Shown here: in pieces, positions 10,889 to 18,645 of the stretch
Numbering within the stretch: position 1 is the first letter of the stretch
Layout of the letters: each line of letters opens with the position of its first letter
Source: an uncultured Kiloniellales bacterium
GTDB taxonomy: Bacteria; Pseudomonadota; Alphaproteobacteria; Kiloniellales; JAKSDN01
Length of the DNA: 50,275 bases
Direction of reading: 5' to 3'
Assembly: GCA_947258885.1 (NCBI GenBank)
Contig: CAMYKD010000077.1
Location: forward strand, 1 to 50,275
The notes under the pieces: generated by a model
What the model was told of the DNA's origin: nothing
The model's input: the letters and a program-made list of their open reading frames with translations, nothing else
Databases searched by the model: none
Position numbers and translations under genes: made by a program

Positions 10889-11584
10889 ATGGCACGACTG
10901 CCCCGCTACCTCGTACCCGGTCAGCCCCAGCATGTCATTCACCGCGGAAACAATCGCCAGGCGGTCTTCGGCGGCGAGCAGGATTACCGCTTTTACCTGA
11001 AATGCTTGACGGAAGCTTGCCTGCGCCATGCCCTGGCGGTCCACGCCTATGTGCTGATGACCAACCATGTCCACCTGCTCGCCACGCCCGGATCCGAGCT
11101 CGGCCTGTCCAAGGCGATGCAGTCCGTGGCCGGGCGCTATGCCCAGTACTTCAATGCGGCAAACGGACGCAGCGGAGGTCTGTGGGAGGGCCGCTACAGG
11201 GCGACGCCGATCGACAGCGAACGCTACTTTCTCGCCTGCTCGCGCTACATCGAACTGAATCCGGTGCGCGCGGGGATCGTTTCCACGCCCGGTGCCTTCC
11301 CCTGGTCGAGCTACGCTTGCCATGCCGACGGCAGGGTGGACCCGCTCGTGAGCGGGCATGCGATCTACACCGACCTGGGCGCCACCGTGGAGGCGCGGCG
11401 GGCCGCCTATCGCAGCCTCTTCGACGACGAGCTTTCGGAGGCGATGGTCGGCGAGATCCGCGAGGCGACCCAAAAGGGCTGGGCGTTGGGCGGCGAGCGG
11501 TTCCGCAACCAGGTCCAGACACTGAGCGGACGCCGCGCCCGCCCGGCGCGGCGGGGCAGGCCGCCAAGGAACATCGCGCATTAA
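10889..11584 (+). CDS. REP-associated tyrosine transposase (RAYT, Y1 HUH superfamily)
   Basis: A 231-residue protein; GAGG lies upstream of ATG 10889. The N-terminus ARLPRYLVPGQPQHVIHRGNN is typical. The HUH metal motif is H60-V-H62 (MTNHVHLL), and the catalytic Tyr is Y120 in RYIELNPVRAG. A basic C-terminus ([14 protein letters not shown]) may bind DNA. RAYTs are single-copy, domesticated IS200/IS605 relatives thought to mobilise REP palindromes. Here the gene is bracketed by such palindromes at 10786–10816 and 11581–11635, and the stop codon lies inside the downstream palindrome. All catalytic residues are intact. Confidence 0.93.
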   Translation: MARLPRYLVPGQPQHVIHRGNNRQAVFGGEQDYRFYLKCLTEACLRHALAVHAYVLMTNHVHLLATPGSELGLSKAMQSVAGRYAQYFNAANGRSGGLWEGRYRATPIDSERYFLACSRYIELNPVRAGIVSTPGAFPWSSYACHADGRVDPLVSGHAIYTDLGATVEARRAAYRSLFDDELSEAMVGEIREATQKGWALGGERFRNQVQTLSGRRARPARRGRPPRNIAH

Positions 11585-11635
11585 TTAGGGTCAGACCCCA
11601 ATTAAGGCCCGTAATTGGGGTCTGACCCTAATTAA
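11581..11635 (+). repeat. Inverted pair of REP palindromes downstream of the RAYT gene
   Basis: Two 24-base units, 11581–11604 and 11612–11635, are exact reverse complements of each other with a 7-base spacer (AGGCCCG). Each unit is itself a near-palindrome around GGGTC-N-GACCC, as in the 5' copy. The TAA stop of the transposase (11582–11584) is part of the first unit. The second unit ends just before the decarboxylase gene. Confidence 0.88.
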
Positions 11636-11685
11636 GGTTGCGCACGCCTTGGGACGACTTGCGGTACGACTGGAGGGGACACGAG

Positions 11686-12858
11686 ATGTTGCGCGAGTTC
11701 GCCGACGCCGAGGAGATGGTTGCAAAGCTCAGGCCGGAGGTGCCGGTCTACTGCCTGCGGCCGGCGCTGTTCCGGCGGGCCACCAGGCGCTTCCTGGAGC
11801 GCTTTCCGGGGCGGGTGCTCTATGCCGTCAAGGCCAACCCGCAGGGCGAGGTGCTCGACCTGCTCTACGCCGCCGGCATTCGTCACTTCGACACCGCGTC
11901 GCTCGGCGAGATCGCGCTCGTCTCCGGGCGCTTTCCCGAGGCGACGTGCTATTTCATGCATCCGGTCAAGGGCGAGGCGGCAGTCCGCGACGCCTACCGG
12001 GCCCACGGCCTGCGGCACTTCGCGGTCGATCACGCCGACGAGCTCGACAAGATCGTCCGGGTGCTGGGCGGCGCGCCGCCGGACCTGGCCGTCATGGTCC
12101 GCCTGGCCACGCCGGGCGAGGGCGCGCTCTTCGACCTTTCCGGCAAGTTCGGGGCCGGGCCGGGACAGGCCGCGGCGCTCCTCAGGGCGGCGGCGGCGGC
12201 GGGCTGCCAGGCCGGGCTCTGCTTCCATGTCGGCTCCCAGTGCATCCAGCCGGCGGCCTATCGCCAGGCGCTCGAGCTATCCGGCGAGGTGGCCGCGTCG
12301 GCCGGCGTCCCGCTCGCCTGGCTGGACGTGGGCGGCGGCTTCCCCTCGGCCTACGAGGCCCCCGTGCCGGCGCTCGAGAGCTTCATGCGGGCGATCGACG
12401 AGGGCCTCCGGCATCTGGGTCCGCCCGGCGACTGCGTGGTCATGTGCGAGCCGGGCCGCGCCCTGGTCGCCGAGGCCGTGTCGGTGGTGGCGCAGGTGCA
12501 GCACCGCCGGGATCAGGCGCTCTACCTCAACGACGGGATCTACGGCAGCCTGTCGGGCACCAAGATCGGCACGGTCTATCCGGTGCGCTTGCTGCGCCCG
12601 TCGGGTCCCGCCGCGGCCGAGACCGCGGCGTTCACGATCTACGGGCCGACCTGCGACGGCCTCGACGTGCTCGGTTATCCCTTCGTCCTGCCACGCGACG
12701 CCCGCCCGGGCGACTGGATCGAGGTCGGCATGCTGGGCGCCTACGCCTTCGGGCTCAGGACGGATTTCAACGGCTTCCGGCCCGAGCGCTGTGTCGCGGT
12801 GGCGGACGCCGGCCCCGCCGCGCCGGCGGTCGAGGCTGGGCTCGAAGTCCCCGCCTGA
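11686..12858 (+). CDS. PLP-dependent group III (alanine-racemase fold) decarboxylase, ornithine decarboxylase-like
   Basis: A 390-residue protein; ATG 11686 has GGAGGGG seven bases upstream, so earlier non-ATG starts next to the REP are rejected. The N-terminal TIM barrel carries the PLP Lys K49 (YAVKANP), then FDTASLGEI, CFHVGSQC, DVGGGFP and CEPGRALVAEA. The C-terminal domain has the catalytic Cys C323 in GPTCDGLDVL and the dimer-face motif GAYAFGLRTDFNGF. These match eukaryotic-type ornithine/lysine/arginine decarboxylases of alphaproteobacteria, giving putrescine or cadaverine. The length fits ODC rather than the longer biosynthetic arginine decarboxylase. Exact substrate not proven. Confidence 0.9.
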   Translation: MLREFADAEEMVAKLRPEVPVYCLRPALFRRATRRFLERFPGRVLYAVKANPQGEVLDLLYAAGIRHFDTASLGEIALVSGRFPEATCYFMHPVKGEAAVRDAYRAHGLRHFAVDHADELDKIVRVLGGAPPDLAVMVRLATPGEGALFDLSGKFGAGPGQAAALLRAAAAAGCQAGLCFHVGSQCIQPAAYRQALELSGEVAASAGVPLAWLDVGGGFPSAYEAPVPALESFMRAIDEGLRHLGPPGDCVVMCEPGRALVAEAVSVVAQVQHRRDQALYLNDGIYGSLSGTKIGTVYPVRLLRPSGPAAAETAAFTIYGPTCDGLDVLGYPFVLPRDARPGDWIEVGMLGAYAFGLRTDFNGFRPERCVAVADAGPAAPAVEAGLEVPA

Positions 12859-12880
12859 GCGCCCGCGCCCCCGAGCCTCG

Positions 12881-12897
12881 GCCCCCCGCCGCGGGGC
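12881..12897 (+). terminator. Possible terminator hairpin after the decarboxylase
   Basis: GCCCC-(CCGCCGC)-GGGGC stem-loop just after the decarboxylase stop, followed by only TTG, so a weak intrinsic terminator at best. Confidence 0.35.
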
Positions 12898-12927
12898 TTG
12901 TATGGCCGGGCCGGGCACGCCAAATTA
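12897..12927 (+). promoter_or_regulatory. RpoH-like promoter for hspQ
   Basis: CTTGTAT (12897–12903), 16 bases, CCAAATTA (12920–12927). It has the same CTTG-N-CC layout and 16-base spacer as the candidate before the degP-type gene, and lies about 60 bases before hspQ. HspQ is a heat-shock protein in E. coli, which fits sigma-32 control. Confidence 0.4.
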
Positions 12928-12984
12928 GGACCAACGGGCCCGACCGCTCTTGCAAGGCCGAAGCAAACAACAGACCGAGAGCCG

Positions 12985-13314
12985 ATGACCATCAGAACCG
13001 CCAAGTTCCATATCGGCGAGATCGTACGCCACCGGGTCTTCTCGTTCCGGGGCGTGATCTTCGACGTCGATCCGGTCTTCTCCAACACCGAGGAATGGTG
13101 GCTGGCGATTCCCGAGGACATTCGCCCGGCCAAGGACCAACCCTATTATCACCTGCTGGCCGAGAACGACGAGACCACCTATATCGCCTACGTCTCGGAG
13201 CAGAACCTGCTGCCCGACGAGACCGGCAAGCCGGTCTCGCACCCGCAGGTCTCCGACATCTTCTCCGGCATCGAGGACGGGCGCTACGTCAAGCGCGAGA
13301 CGCGGGCCAATTGA
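12985..13314 (+). CDS. hspQ: Heat-shock protein HspQ (hemimethylated-DNA-binding YccV-like domain)
   Basis: A 109-residue protein made of a single YccV-like domain: AKFHIGEIVRHRVFSFRGVI, FDVDPVF, EEWWLAIP, PYYHLLAEN and YVSEQNLLPD are all hallmarks. In E. coli HspQ binds mutant DnaA, stimulates DNA repair functions and acts as a Lon specificity enhancer. It is followed 15 bases later by a convergent transporter gene. A CTTG-N-CC promoter-like pair upstream agrees with heat-shock control. Confidence 0.92.
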   Translation: MTIRTAKFHIGEIVRHRVFSFRGVIFDVDPVFSNTEEWWLAIPEDIRPAKDQPYYHLLAENDETTYIAYVSEQNLLPDETGKPVSHPQVSDIFSGIEDGRYVKRETRAN

Positions 13315-13329
13315 AATCGGCCGCAGGGT

Positions 13330-14199
13330 TCAGCGCGACAGGATGATCACGACGATGCCGGCGGCCAGCACGAGCGACCAGGCGAAGCGGGCCGGGATCC
13401 CGATCTCCTTGAGCAGCAGGCCGCCCAGCAGGACCGAGATCGGGATCGAGGCCTGGCGCACCGAGGTCACCGCCGCGACGTTGCCGCCGAGCTGGTAGGC
13501 GGTCAGCAGCAGCAGGTAGGAGGCATAGGCGAGCAGGCCGACCGCCAGGTGGCGCCAGGGCCGCGTCGCCCAACCAGTCACGAAGCGTGCGAAGGCGCTG
13601 TCGTCGCGCCTTCGGTGGATCAGCCACAGGAAGGCGGCGAAGACCGGCAGGGCCAGCGCCCCCGACCAGAAGAACATGAACATCGGCTCGACCAGCTGCA
13701 CGCCGCGGGCGTCCGAGATCGAGTAGGTGCCGCTGCCCGCCATGCCCAGCACCGCGAGGCCCAGGGTCACCGGATCGTGCAGCAACCGCGCGCCGCGCCG
13801 GTATTGCAGCAGGAACGCGCCGCCCAGCACCAGGGCGATGCCGAGCAGCAGGCTGGCCGAATAGCGCTCGCCGAGCAGGAAATAGCCGACCAGGACGATG
13901 AAGAGCGGCGAGGAGCGGATGATCGGGTAGTAGACCGACAGGTCGCCGCGCCGCAGGGTCAGCACCAGGGCGATGCCGTAAAGCGAGAGCCCGGCCGCCG
14001 AGATCAGGGGAAACGGCCAGGCGCGGCCGATCGACAGGTCCTCGCCGACCGCGAGCGCGTGGCCGCCCCCAAACGCGGTGGTCAGCAGGAGCAGGGAGAA
14101 GAACATCCACTCGGGATCCCCGTCGCGTTTGGCCAGCGCGTTCCAGATCGGATGCATCGTCGCCGAGACGAGCACCAGGACGGCGACGGTGGGCTCCAT
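13330..14199 (-). CDS. DMT-superfamily (EamA) drug/metabolite transporter
   Basis: A 289-residue integral membrane protein with about ten hydrophobic segments arranged as two EamA halves. The first carries TMHPIWNALAKRDGDPEW and YYPIIRSSPLFIVLVGYFLLGE, the second TSVRQASIPISVLLGGLLLKE, the typical paired EamA signatures. Probably an exporter of a small metabolite; substrate unknown. It stands alone, convergent to hspQ and divergent from the response-regulator gene. Confidence 0.88.
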   Translation of the reverse strand: MEPTVAVLVLVSATMHPIWNALAKRDGDPEWMFFSLLLLTTAFGGGHALAVGEDLSIGRAWPFPLISAAGLSLYGIALVLTLRRGDLSVYYPIIRSSPLFIVLVGYFLLGERYSASLLLGIALVLGGAFLLQYRRGARLLHDPVTLGLAVLGMAGSGTYSISDARGVQLVEPMFMFFWSGALALPVFAAFLWLIHRRRDDSAFARFVTGWATRPWRHLAVGLLAYASYLLLLTAYQLGGNVAAVTSVRQASIPISVLLGGLLLKEIGIPARFAWSLVLAAGIVVIILSR

Positions 14200-14368
14200 G
14201 GAGGACGGCTCTCCCTTGCGGCCCGCCCTGCTTGCCCCACGGCGGGGGCCGCCGTCCAGCGTTTAATCCGGAGTTCCCGCCGGAGGCCGGGCCTTGTCGG
14301 TTTGTTTACACATGGGTGCGAGCTTCGCCCCGGGCGGGCAAGGCGCCATAGGCCCGCGGGAACGGCCG

Positions 14369-15031
14369 ATGAACGTGCTTCTGATCGAGGACGACGAAGA
14401 GACCGCCAGGGGCATAGAGCTGATGCTCCTCGCGCTTGGCCACCAGCACAACTGGGTGTCGCGCGGCGAAGCCGGCGCGGCCTTGGCCCTGCGCGGGATC
14501 TACGACGTGATCCTGCTCGACGTCATGCTGCCAGGCATCGACGGCTACGAGGTGCTCCAGCAGATCCGCGCGGCCGGGCTGGAAACGCCGGTCATCCTGC
14601 AATCGGGACTGGTCGAGCGGGACGAGGCCGTCAAGGGCCTCAGCCTGGGCGTCGTCGACTACCTGATCAAGCCCTACGGCAAGAAGGAGTTGGCCGCCCG
14701 CATCGACGCGGCGCTCGCGCGCGCCCGTCCGGCCACGGCGCCGCCCGCCGACCCGCCACGAGAGGAGACACCGCCCGTCCCGCAGGTGCCCGAGCGCCGG
14801 CACGGGGCCCGGGGCAGCGTCATCAAGGCCGGCCGGATCGTCTACCGGGCGGCGACCTGTACCATGGACTGCGTCGTCCTCAACCTGTCCGACCAAGGCG
14901 CCGCGCTGCAGCCCGAGGACGCGCTGCGCTGTCCGGACGTCTTCACCCTGCAGATCCAGCACGGCCCGAGCTACCGCTGCCACGTCTGCTGGCGCTACCG
15001 CAGCAAGCTGGGCGTCAGGTTCCTTGATTGA
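14369..15031 (+). CDS. Response regulator receiver fused to a PilZ domain (CheY–PilZ)
   Basis: A 220-residue protein starting at ATG 14369 (MNVLLIEDDEETARG). Residues 1–120 are a receiver domain with the acidic pocket (EDD), phospho-acceptor D51 (ILLDVMLPGIDG) and conserved K101 (YLIKPYGK). A Pro-rich linker (about 122–140) leads to a PilZ-like domain (ERRHGARGSVIKAGR; NLSDQGAAL; GVRFLD). PilZ domains bind cyclic di-GMP through RxxxR and (D/N)xSxxG, both roughly present. It probably links a two-component signal to c-di-GMP output (motility, surface growth). No cognate kinase is nearby. Confidence 0.82.
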   Translation: MNVLLIEDDEETARGIELMLLALGHQHNWVSRGEAGAALALRGIYDVILLDVMLPGIDGYEVLQQIRAAGLETPVILQSGLVERDEAVKGLSLGVVDYLIKPYGKKELAARIDAALARARPATAPPADPPREETPPVPQVPERRHGARGSVIKAGRIVYRAATCTMDCVVLNLSDQGAALQPEDALRCPDVFTLQIQHGPSYRCHVCWRYRSKLGVRFLD

Positions 15032-15193
15032 GGCGGCCGAGCACCAGAGTGCGTGCCAGTCAAGCTATGGGGGACATTGCTATTCGATCCCTATGCAAGA
15101 CACGCAGTTCGCCTTGATCACCTTCTCGTGTCGAGCGGTTCCGATCGCGAATCAACTGCGCCACGCTGACTGTCCGGACGTTACTATGGCAGA

Positions 15194-16255
15194 GTGTTGG
15201 AATCGAAACTGAACTCGATCAGACGCGGCCACGGGCCCTTGGTCCGCTGGATACTTCCGACGATTGGCGCTGCGGTCGCGGTCGTCGCGCTGTTTTGGCT
15301 TTACCAGGACCTCGACCTTGAGCGGTTCCTGTCCGCCATCGCCGCCGCCGAGCTGGTTTGGCTTCTTGTCTTGGCCGGCACCATCCTTCTCGAACAGTTG
15401 ACCCGCGGCTGGAAATGGCGACAGATTCTGTTCGATCTGAAACCGATTTCGAGTGTCAGGCTCTTTGGCGCGATCCTCGCGGGCTACGGCGTTGCGATCC
15501 TCGTTCCCTTGGGCATCAGCCCACTTGTGCGCTCATGGCTGATTGCGCGGTTGGAAGGTTTGCGTTGGGCCTCGGTTCTGACGACATCGGCCATCGAGCG
15601 CTTTCTCGACGGGGTCGTATTTGCGCTGTTTGCCGCGCTCGTCGCGATGCTTGGCCAAATTCCGGATGTCGAGGGCGATGTGAGGACCGGCCTCGCGGCC
15701 GCCGGCGGTTTGAACCTGGTTTTGTTTTCCCTACTGCTTTACCTGCTGTTCGTCGGCCGCTCGCCCTTGGGTCGCGAGGATGCACGTTTAAGCCGGTGGA
15801 TCGACCGGCTGGCCGCCAGGGGTGGCGGACGCCTCGAAGGGCTGAGACAGGCGATCCGGGAGGGCATCGTTTGGCCGCGCAGGCGCCGCCGCCAAATTGG
15901 CGCGGTGCTGGCAAGCGTCCTGATGAAGGTCATTGCGGCCACGCATTTCCTGTGGGCGGGTCTGGCGGTCGGTATCGTCCTGACGACCTTCGACTACCTG
16001 TTTCTCATGGTCTTTGCGGGATTTTCGTTGGTGCTCGCCCGTTTTGTCCGCGTGCCCGGGGGCTTCGTCATTGGATCCGGCTTCGCGCTGAAACTGCTTG
16101 GTGTCCCCGACGAACAGGCGCTGGCGATGGTCCTGTTCAACCATATTCTTACCATCGTTCTGATGGTGGGGCCCGGCCTGCTGTTCTTGTGGAAAAGCGG
16201 CTTCGATATTCGGGAAGCGCGTGCCGCGGCGGCGAAAGCCGATGCCCCTGCCTGA
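15194..16255 (+). CDS. Flippase-like integral membrane protein (UPF0104 / lysylphosphatidylglycerol synthase TM family)
   Basis: A 353-residue protein starting at GTG 15194 (or the adjacent TTG) without a clear ribosome site. Eight or so transmembrane segments include WLLVLAGTILLEQLTRGWKW, the LFGAILAGYGVAILVPLGIS motif and SAIERFLDGVVFALF, matching the flippase-like LPG_synthase_TM family involved in lipid or glycolipid handling. Its codons are visibly less GC-biased at third positions than neighbouring genes, as is the 160-base leader, so it may have been acquired. No glycosyltransferase is next to it; the substrate is unknown. Confidence 0.8.
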   Translation: MLESKLNSIRRGHGPLVRWILPTIGAAVAVVALFWLYQDLDLERFLSAIAAAELVWLLVLAGTILLEQLTRGWKWRQILFDLKPISSVRLFGAILAGYGVAILVPLGISPLVRSWLIARLEGLRWASVLTTSAIERFLDGVVFALFAALVAMLGQIPDVEGDVRTGLAAAGGLNLVLFSLLLYLLFVGRSPLGREDARLSRWIDRLAARGGGRLEGLRQAIREGIVWPRRRRRQIGAVLASVLMKVIAATHFLWAGLAVGIVLTTFDYLFLMVFAGFSLVLARFVRVPGGFVIGSGFALKLLGVPDEQALAMVLFNHILTIVLMVGPGLLFLWKSGFDIREARAAAAKADAPA

Positions 16256-16362
16256 CGCCCGGCCCGAGGCCGCGCGGGACTCCAAAGACAAGGCGGCCGG
16301 GCCCTGACGGGTAAACTCGGCCCTGGATTGCGCAAAGATCTCGTTTCGCCGGTCGGCTGCCG

Positions 16363-17214
16363 CTACGCGTCGATCGGCCGGTTCTCCGTCCAGTCGTAGA
16401 GGCCGCTATCCCTCTCGTCGACTGCCTTTTTCCAGCCAAGGGTCTCGGCACGGGTCTTGAAAGCGATGCCTTCCGGGGAATGGCGGGCGATTCCGTCCAG
16501 CAGCGTGGCAAGGCGTTGGGTGTCGGCCAGGCCCATCGCCTCTATGGCCTGGTTGATCACCATCTTCTGCATCATGAGCTGGTTCACGGGAACCGACGCC
16601 ATGCGCGCGGCCAGCGCCTCGACCTCGGCGTCCAGCGCTTCGGCTGGAACCGCCTTCAGCACCAGCCCGAGGCGTTCGGCCTCGACGCCGTCGATCTTGT
16701 CGCCGGTAAGGAGCATGCGCTTGGCCTTTTCCGGCCCGAGCCGGTAGACCCACATCGCCGTGGTCGGACAGCCCCAGACCCGCGCGGGCATGTAGCCGAT
16801 CTTCGCATCCTCGGCCATGACGATCATGTCGGCGCAGAGCGCGATATCCGAGCCGCCGGCGACCGCATGGCCCTGCACCTTGCAGATCACCGGCTTGTGC
16901 GAGCGCCACAGCGACATGAAATGATCGGTGTTGCGGGACATGAACGCGAAGTCCTTCATCGGATCCCAGGGCATGTCCTGGGTCGCCCGGCCGCTCCCTT
17001 CGCCACCGGCATAGTACGTCAGATCGTAACCCGCGCAGAAGGCGGGCCCCTTGCCGGAGAGGACGATCACACGAATGCCGGGGTCCCTGTTGGCGGCGGC
17101 GACCGCGTCCGACAGAAGCGCCGGAACCTCGTCGTCGATCGCGTTCAGGACCTCCGGCCGGTTGAGGGTGATTCGGCCAATCCGCCCCGTCTTTTCGAAG
17201 AGCACTTTCGACAT
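16363..17214 (-). CDS. Enoyl-CoA hydratase/isomerase (crotonase) family protein
   Basis: A 283-residue crotonase-fold protein. The N-terminus (ITLNRPEVLNAIDDEV) and oxyanion-hole segments GPAFCAGYDL and GHAVAGGSDIALCADM are clear. The positions of the two catalytic Glu residues of classical hydratases are occupied by Asp (GGSDIA) and by a non-acidic residue (GYMPARVWG), so it is probably not a standard short-chain hydratase; an isomerase, hydrolase or CoA-ester lyase role is possible. A Trp/Tyr-rich insert (YYAGGEGSGR…MPWDPMKDF) is unusual. No acyl-CoA pathway partner is adjacent. Confidence 0.85.
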   Translation of the reverse strand: MSKVLFEKTGRIGRITLNRPEVLNAIDDEVPALLSDAVAAANRDPGIRVIVLSGKGPAFCAGYDLTYYAGGEGSGRATQDMPWDPMKDFAFMSRNTDHFMSLWRSHKPVICKVQGHAVAGGSDIALCADMIVMAEDAKIGYMPARVWGCPTTAMWVYRLGPEKAKRMLLTGDKIDGVEAERLGLVLKAVPAEALDAEVEALAARMASVPVNQLMMQKMVINQAIEAMGLADTQRLATLLDGIARHSPEGIAFKTRAETLGWKKAVDERDSGLYDWTENRPIDA

Positions 17215-17313
17215 TCCGGATATCTCCTTGGGTTCATGGCTGGAGCGGCCCGCGCCCCGAGCGTTCGCCAGGCGCTTCGTGGCGGCGAAGCGCGGGACGT
17301 CCAGCTGCTCCCC

Positions 17314-17559
17314 CTAATGCTGGGGGGCGCGGACGATGATCGCGGTGATCGTCTCCTCGCCGAGCGCCTTGCAGGCTTCCAGGCGGTGCACGCCGTTGAC
17401 CAGGACGAAGCGCTCGCCGTCGCGGCGGACGCTGATGGGCGTCTGCAGGCCGACCTCGAGGATGTTCTCGGCCAGCGTCTCGACGGCCGCCGGGTCCAGG
17501 TCGCGCCGGTGCTTGGCCGGGACGTAGACCTCGTCGATCCTGATCTTGACGTCATCCAT
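17314..17559 (-). CDS. Small stand-alone ParB N-terminal-like (ParB/Srx) domain protein
   Basis: An 81-residue protein. The start at 17559 (MDDVKIRIDEVYVP) has GGAGGGGG about six bases upstream; an upstream ATG would add 20 residues. It shows HRRDLDPAAVETLAENI, GLQTPISVRRDGERFVLVNG and VHRLEACKALGEETI, the ParB/sulfiredoxin-like core in which the usual GxHR box reads NGVHRLEA. No helix-turn-helix domain follows, so it is not a chromosome-partition ParB. Stand-alone members may bind nucleotides. Encoded just upstream of the crotonase on the same strand, 99 bases apart. Confidence 0.75.
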   Translation of the reverse strand: MDDVKIRIDEVYVPAKHRRDLDPAAVETLAENILEVGLQTPISVRRDGERFVLVNGVHRLEACKALGEETITAIIVRAPQH

Positions 17560-17689
17560 CGGGACCCCCTCCGCGGCAGGCTCAAGTCTAGCAAGGCCGG
17601 CAGGCGCGCGGAACGGCAAAGCGCCCGGTCTGCGGCATTTGGTCTTGAAGCGCCTTCACCGGGCGGTCCCGGGCCGGTTAGAGTGGCCC

Positions 17690-18379
17690 ATGCCGGTCGC
17701 CGATCCCTGGTTCTATCTTGCCGCCGTGCCGGCCGTGCTGCTGGCGGGGATCTCCAAGGGCGGGTTCGGCGGCGGGCTGGGGGTCATGGCGGTGCCGCTC
17801 ATGGCGCTCTTCGTGTCGCCGGTCCAGGCCGCGGCGATCATGCTGCCGATCCTCTGCGTGATGGACATCTTCGGGCTGCGCGCCTACCGCAACACCTGGG
17901 ACCGGCGCAACATCGCGATCATGGTGCCCGGCGCGCTGGTTGGAATCCTGGTCGGCACCCTGACCTTCCGCTACCTCGACGACGGCATGATACGCCTGCT
18001 GATCGGCACGATCGCCATCGGCTTCACCCTCCACCATTTCGGCTTTACCAGCTTCGTCGCGCACGCGGGCGGCCCGCCGGTGCAGTTCTTCCTGCTGCCG
18101 CAGCGCCTGGACAAGACGCTCTATGTCGGGACCACGGTCGTGTTCTTCTTCGCGATCAACTACGTCAAGCTGGTACCCTATGGCTGGCTCGGTCAGTTCT
18201 CGCCCGACAACCTGCTGACGGCGCTCGTTCTGGCGCCTCTGGCGCCGCTCGGCATCTGGCTCGGCGTGCGGCTGCACGGGCCCGTCGGTCGCGAACTGTT
18301 CTATCGCCTCTGCTACGGCATGCTGCTCGTGACCGGGGTCAAGCTGCTGTGGGACGGCCTCTGGCCCCTGCTCACCTAG
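17690..18379 (+). CDS. TSUP/TauE-SafE family sulfite/sulfoacetate-type permease with an internal deletion
   Basis: A 229-residue membrane protein. The first TSUP repeat (LLAGISKGGFGGGLGVMAVPLMAL) and second-repeat signature (FTSFVAHAGGPPVQFFLLPQRLDK) are both clear. The family normally has about 25–30 residues between the central helix and FTSFVAHAGGPP; here FTLHH joins almost directly to FGFTSF. The join lies between two short direct repeats, GGCTTCACC (18020–18028) and GGCTTTACC (18041–18049), suggesting a slippage deletion. Loss of a central loop or helix could impair function. The stop codon TAG lies in the end of the adjacent palindromic element. Confidence 0.85.
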   Translation: MPVADPWFYLAAVPAVLLAGISKGGFGGGLGVMAVPLMALFVSPVQAAAIMLPILCVMDIFGLRAYRNTWDRRNIAIMVPGALVGILVGTLTFRYLDDGMIRLLIGTIAIGFTLHHFGFTSFVAHAGGPPVQFFLLPQRLDKTLYVGTTVVFFFAINYVKLVPYGWLGQFSPDNLLTALVLAPLAPLGIWLGVRLHGPVGRELFYRLCYGMLLVTGVKLLWDGLWPLLT

Positions 18380-18645
18380 TACCCACTTTCAGGATTGAGT
18401 ACATCGTCTGATTCCCGAGGCGCTTGTCCGGCTAGGAATGGGGGGCGAAAGCGATGCCGGGCATCGGTGAGCGCCGCTGACGACGTCCGGGCGGGCGCCT
18501 CGGCAACCCTGCGGGCGAGTTCTCAAGACCTTCGGATGTCGTCGCGCGGCCCTTGTGATGACCAACATCACGGCGGACCACGCTCCTAACCGAAGGTCTT
18601 GAGAACTCGTCATACGATGCACTCAATCCTGAAAGTGGGTACTAG
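18376..18645 (+). repeat. 270-bp nested palindromic element (MITE-like) between convergent genes
   Basis: Terminal inverted repeats of 36 bases (18376–18411 and 18610–18645, 34 of 36 matching) begin and end with CTAG. Inside is a perfect 20-base inverted repeat (18516–18535 / 18590–18609, core GAGTTCTCAAGACC) and, at the centre, a small hairpin GTGATG-ACCAA-CATCAC (18555–18571). No open reading frame of substance lies inside. The terminal CTAG supplies the TAG stop of both the TSUP gene and the MscS gene. The symmetry suggests a non-autonomous mobile element or a large bidirectional terminator. Confidence 0.8.

Noticed and set aside
15024-15212. 62-codon frame between the response regulator and the flippase-like gene
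   Set aside because: Poor codon pattern, no ribosome site, overlaps both neighbours; more likely the leader of the membrane-protein gene.
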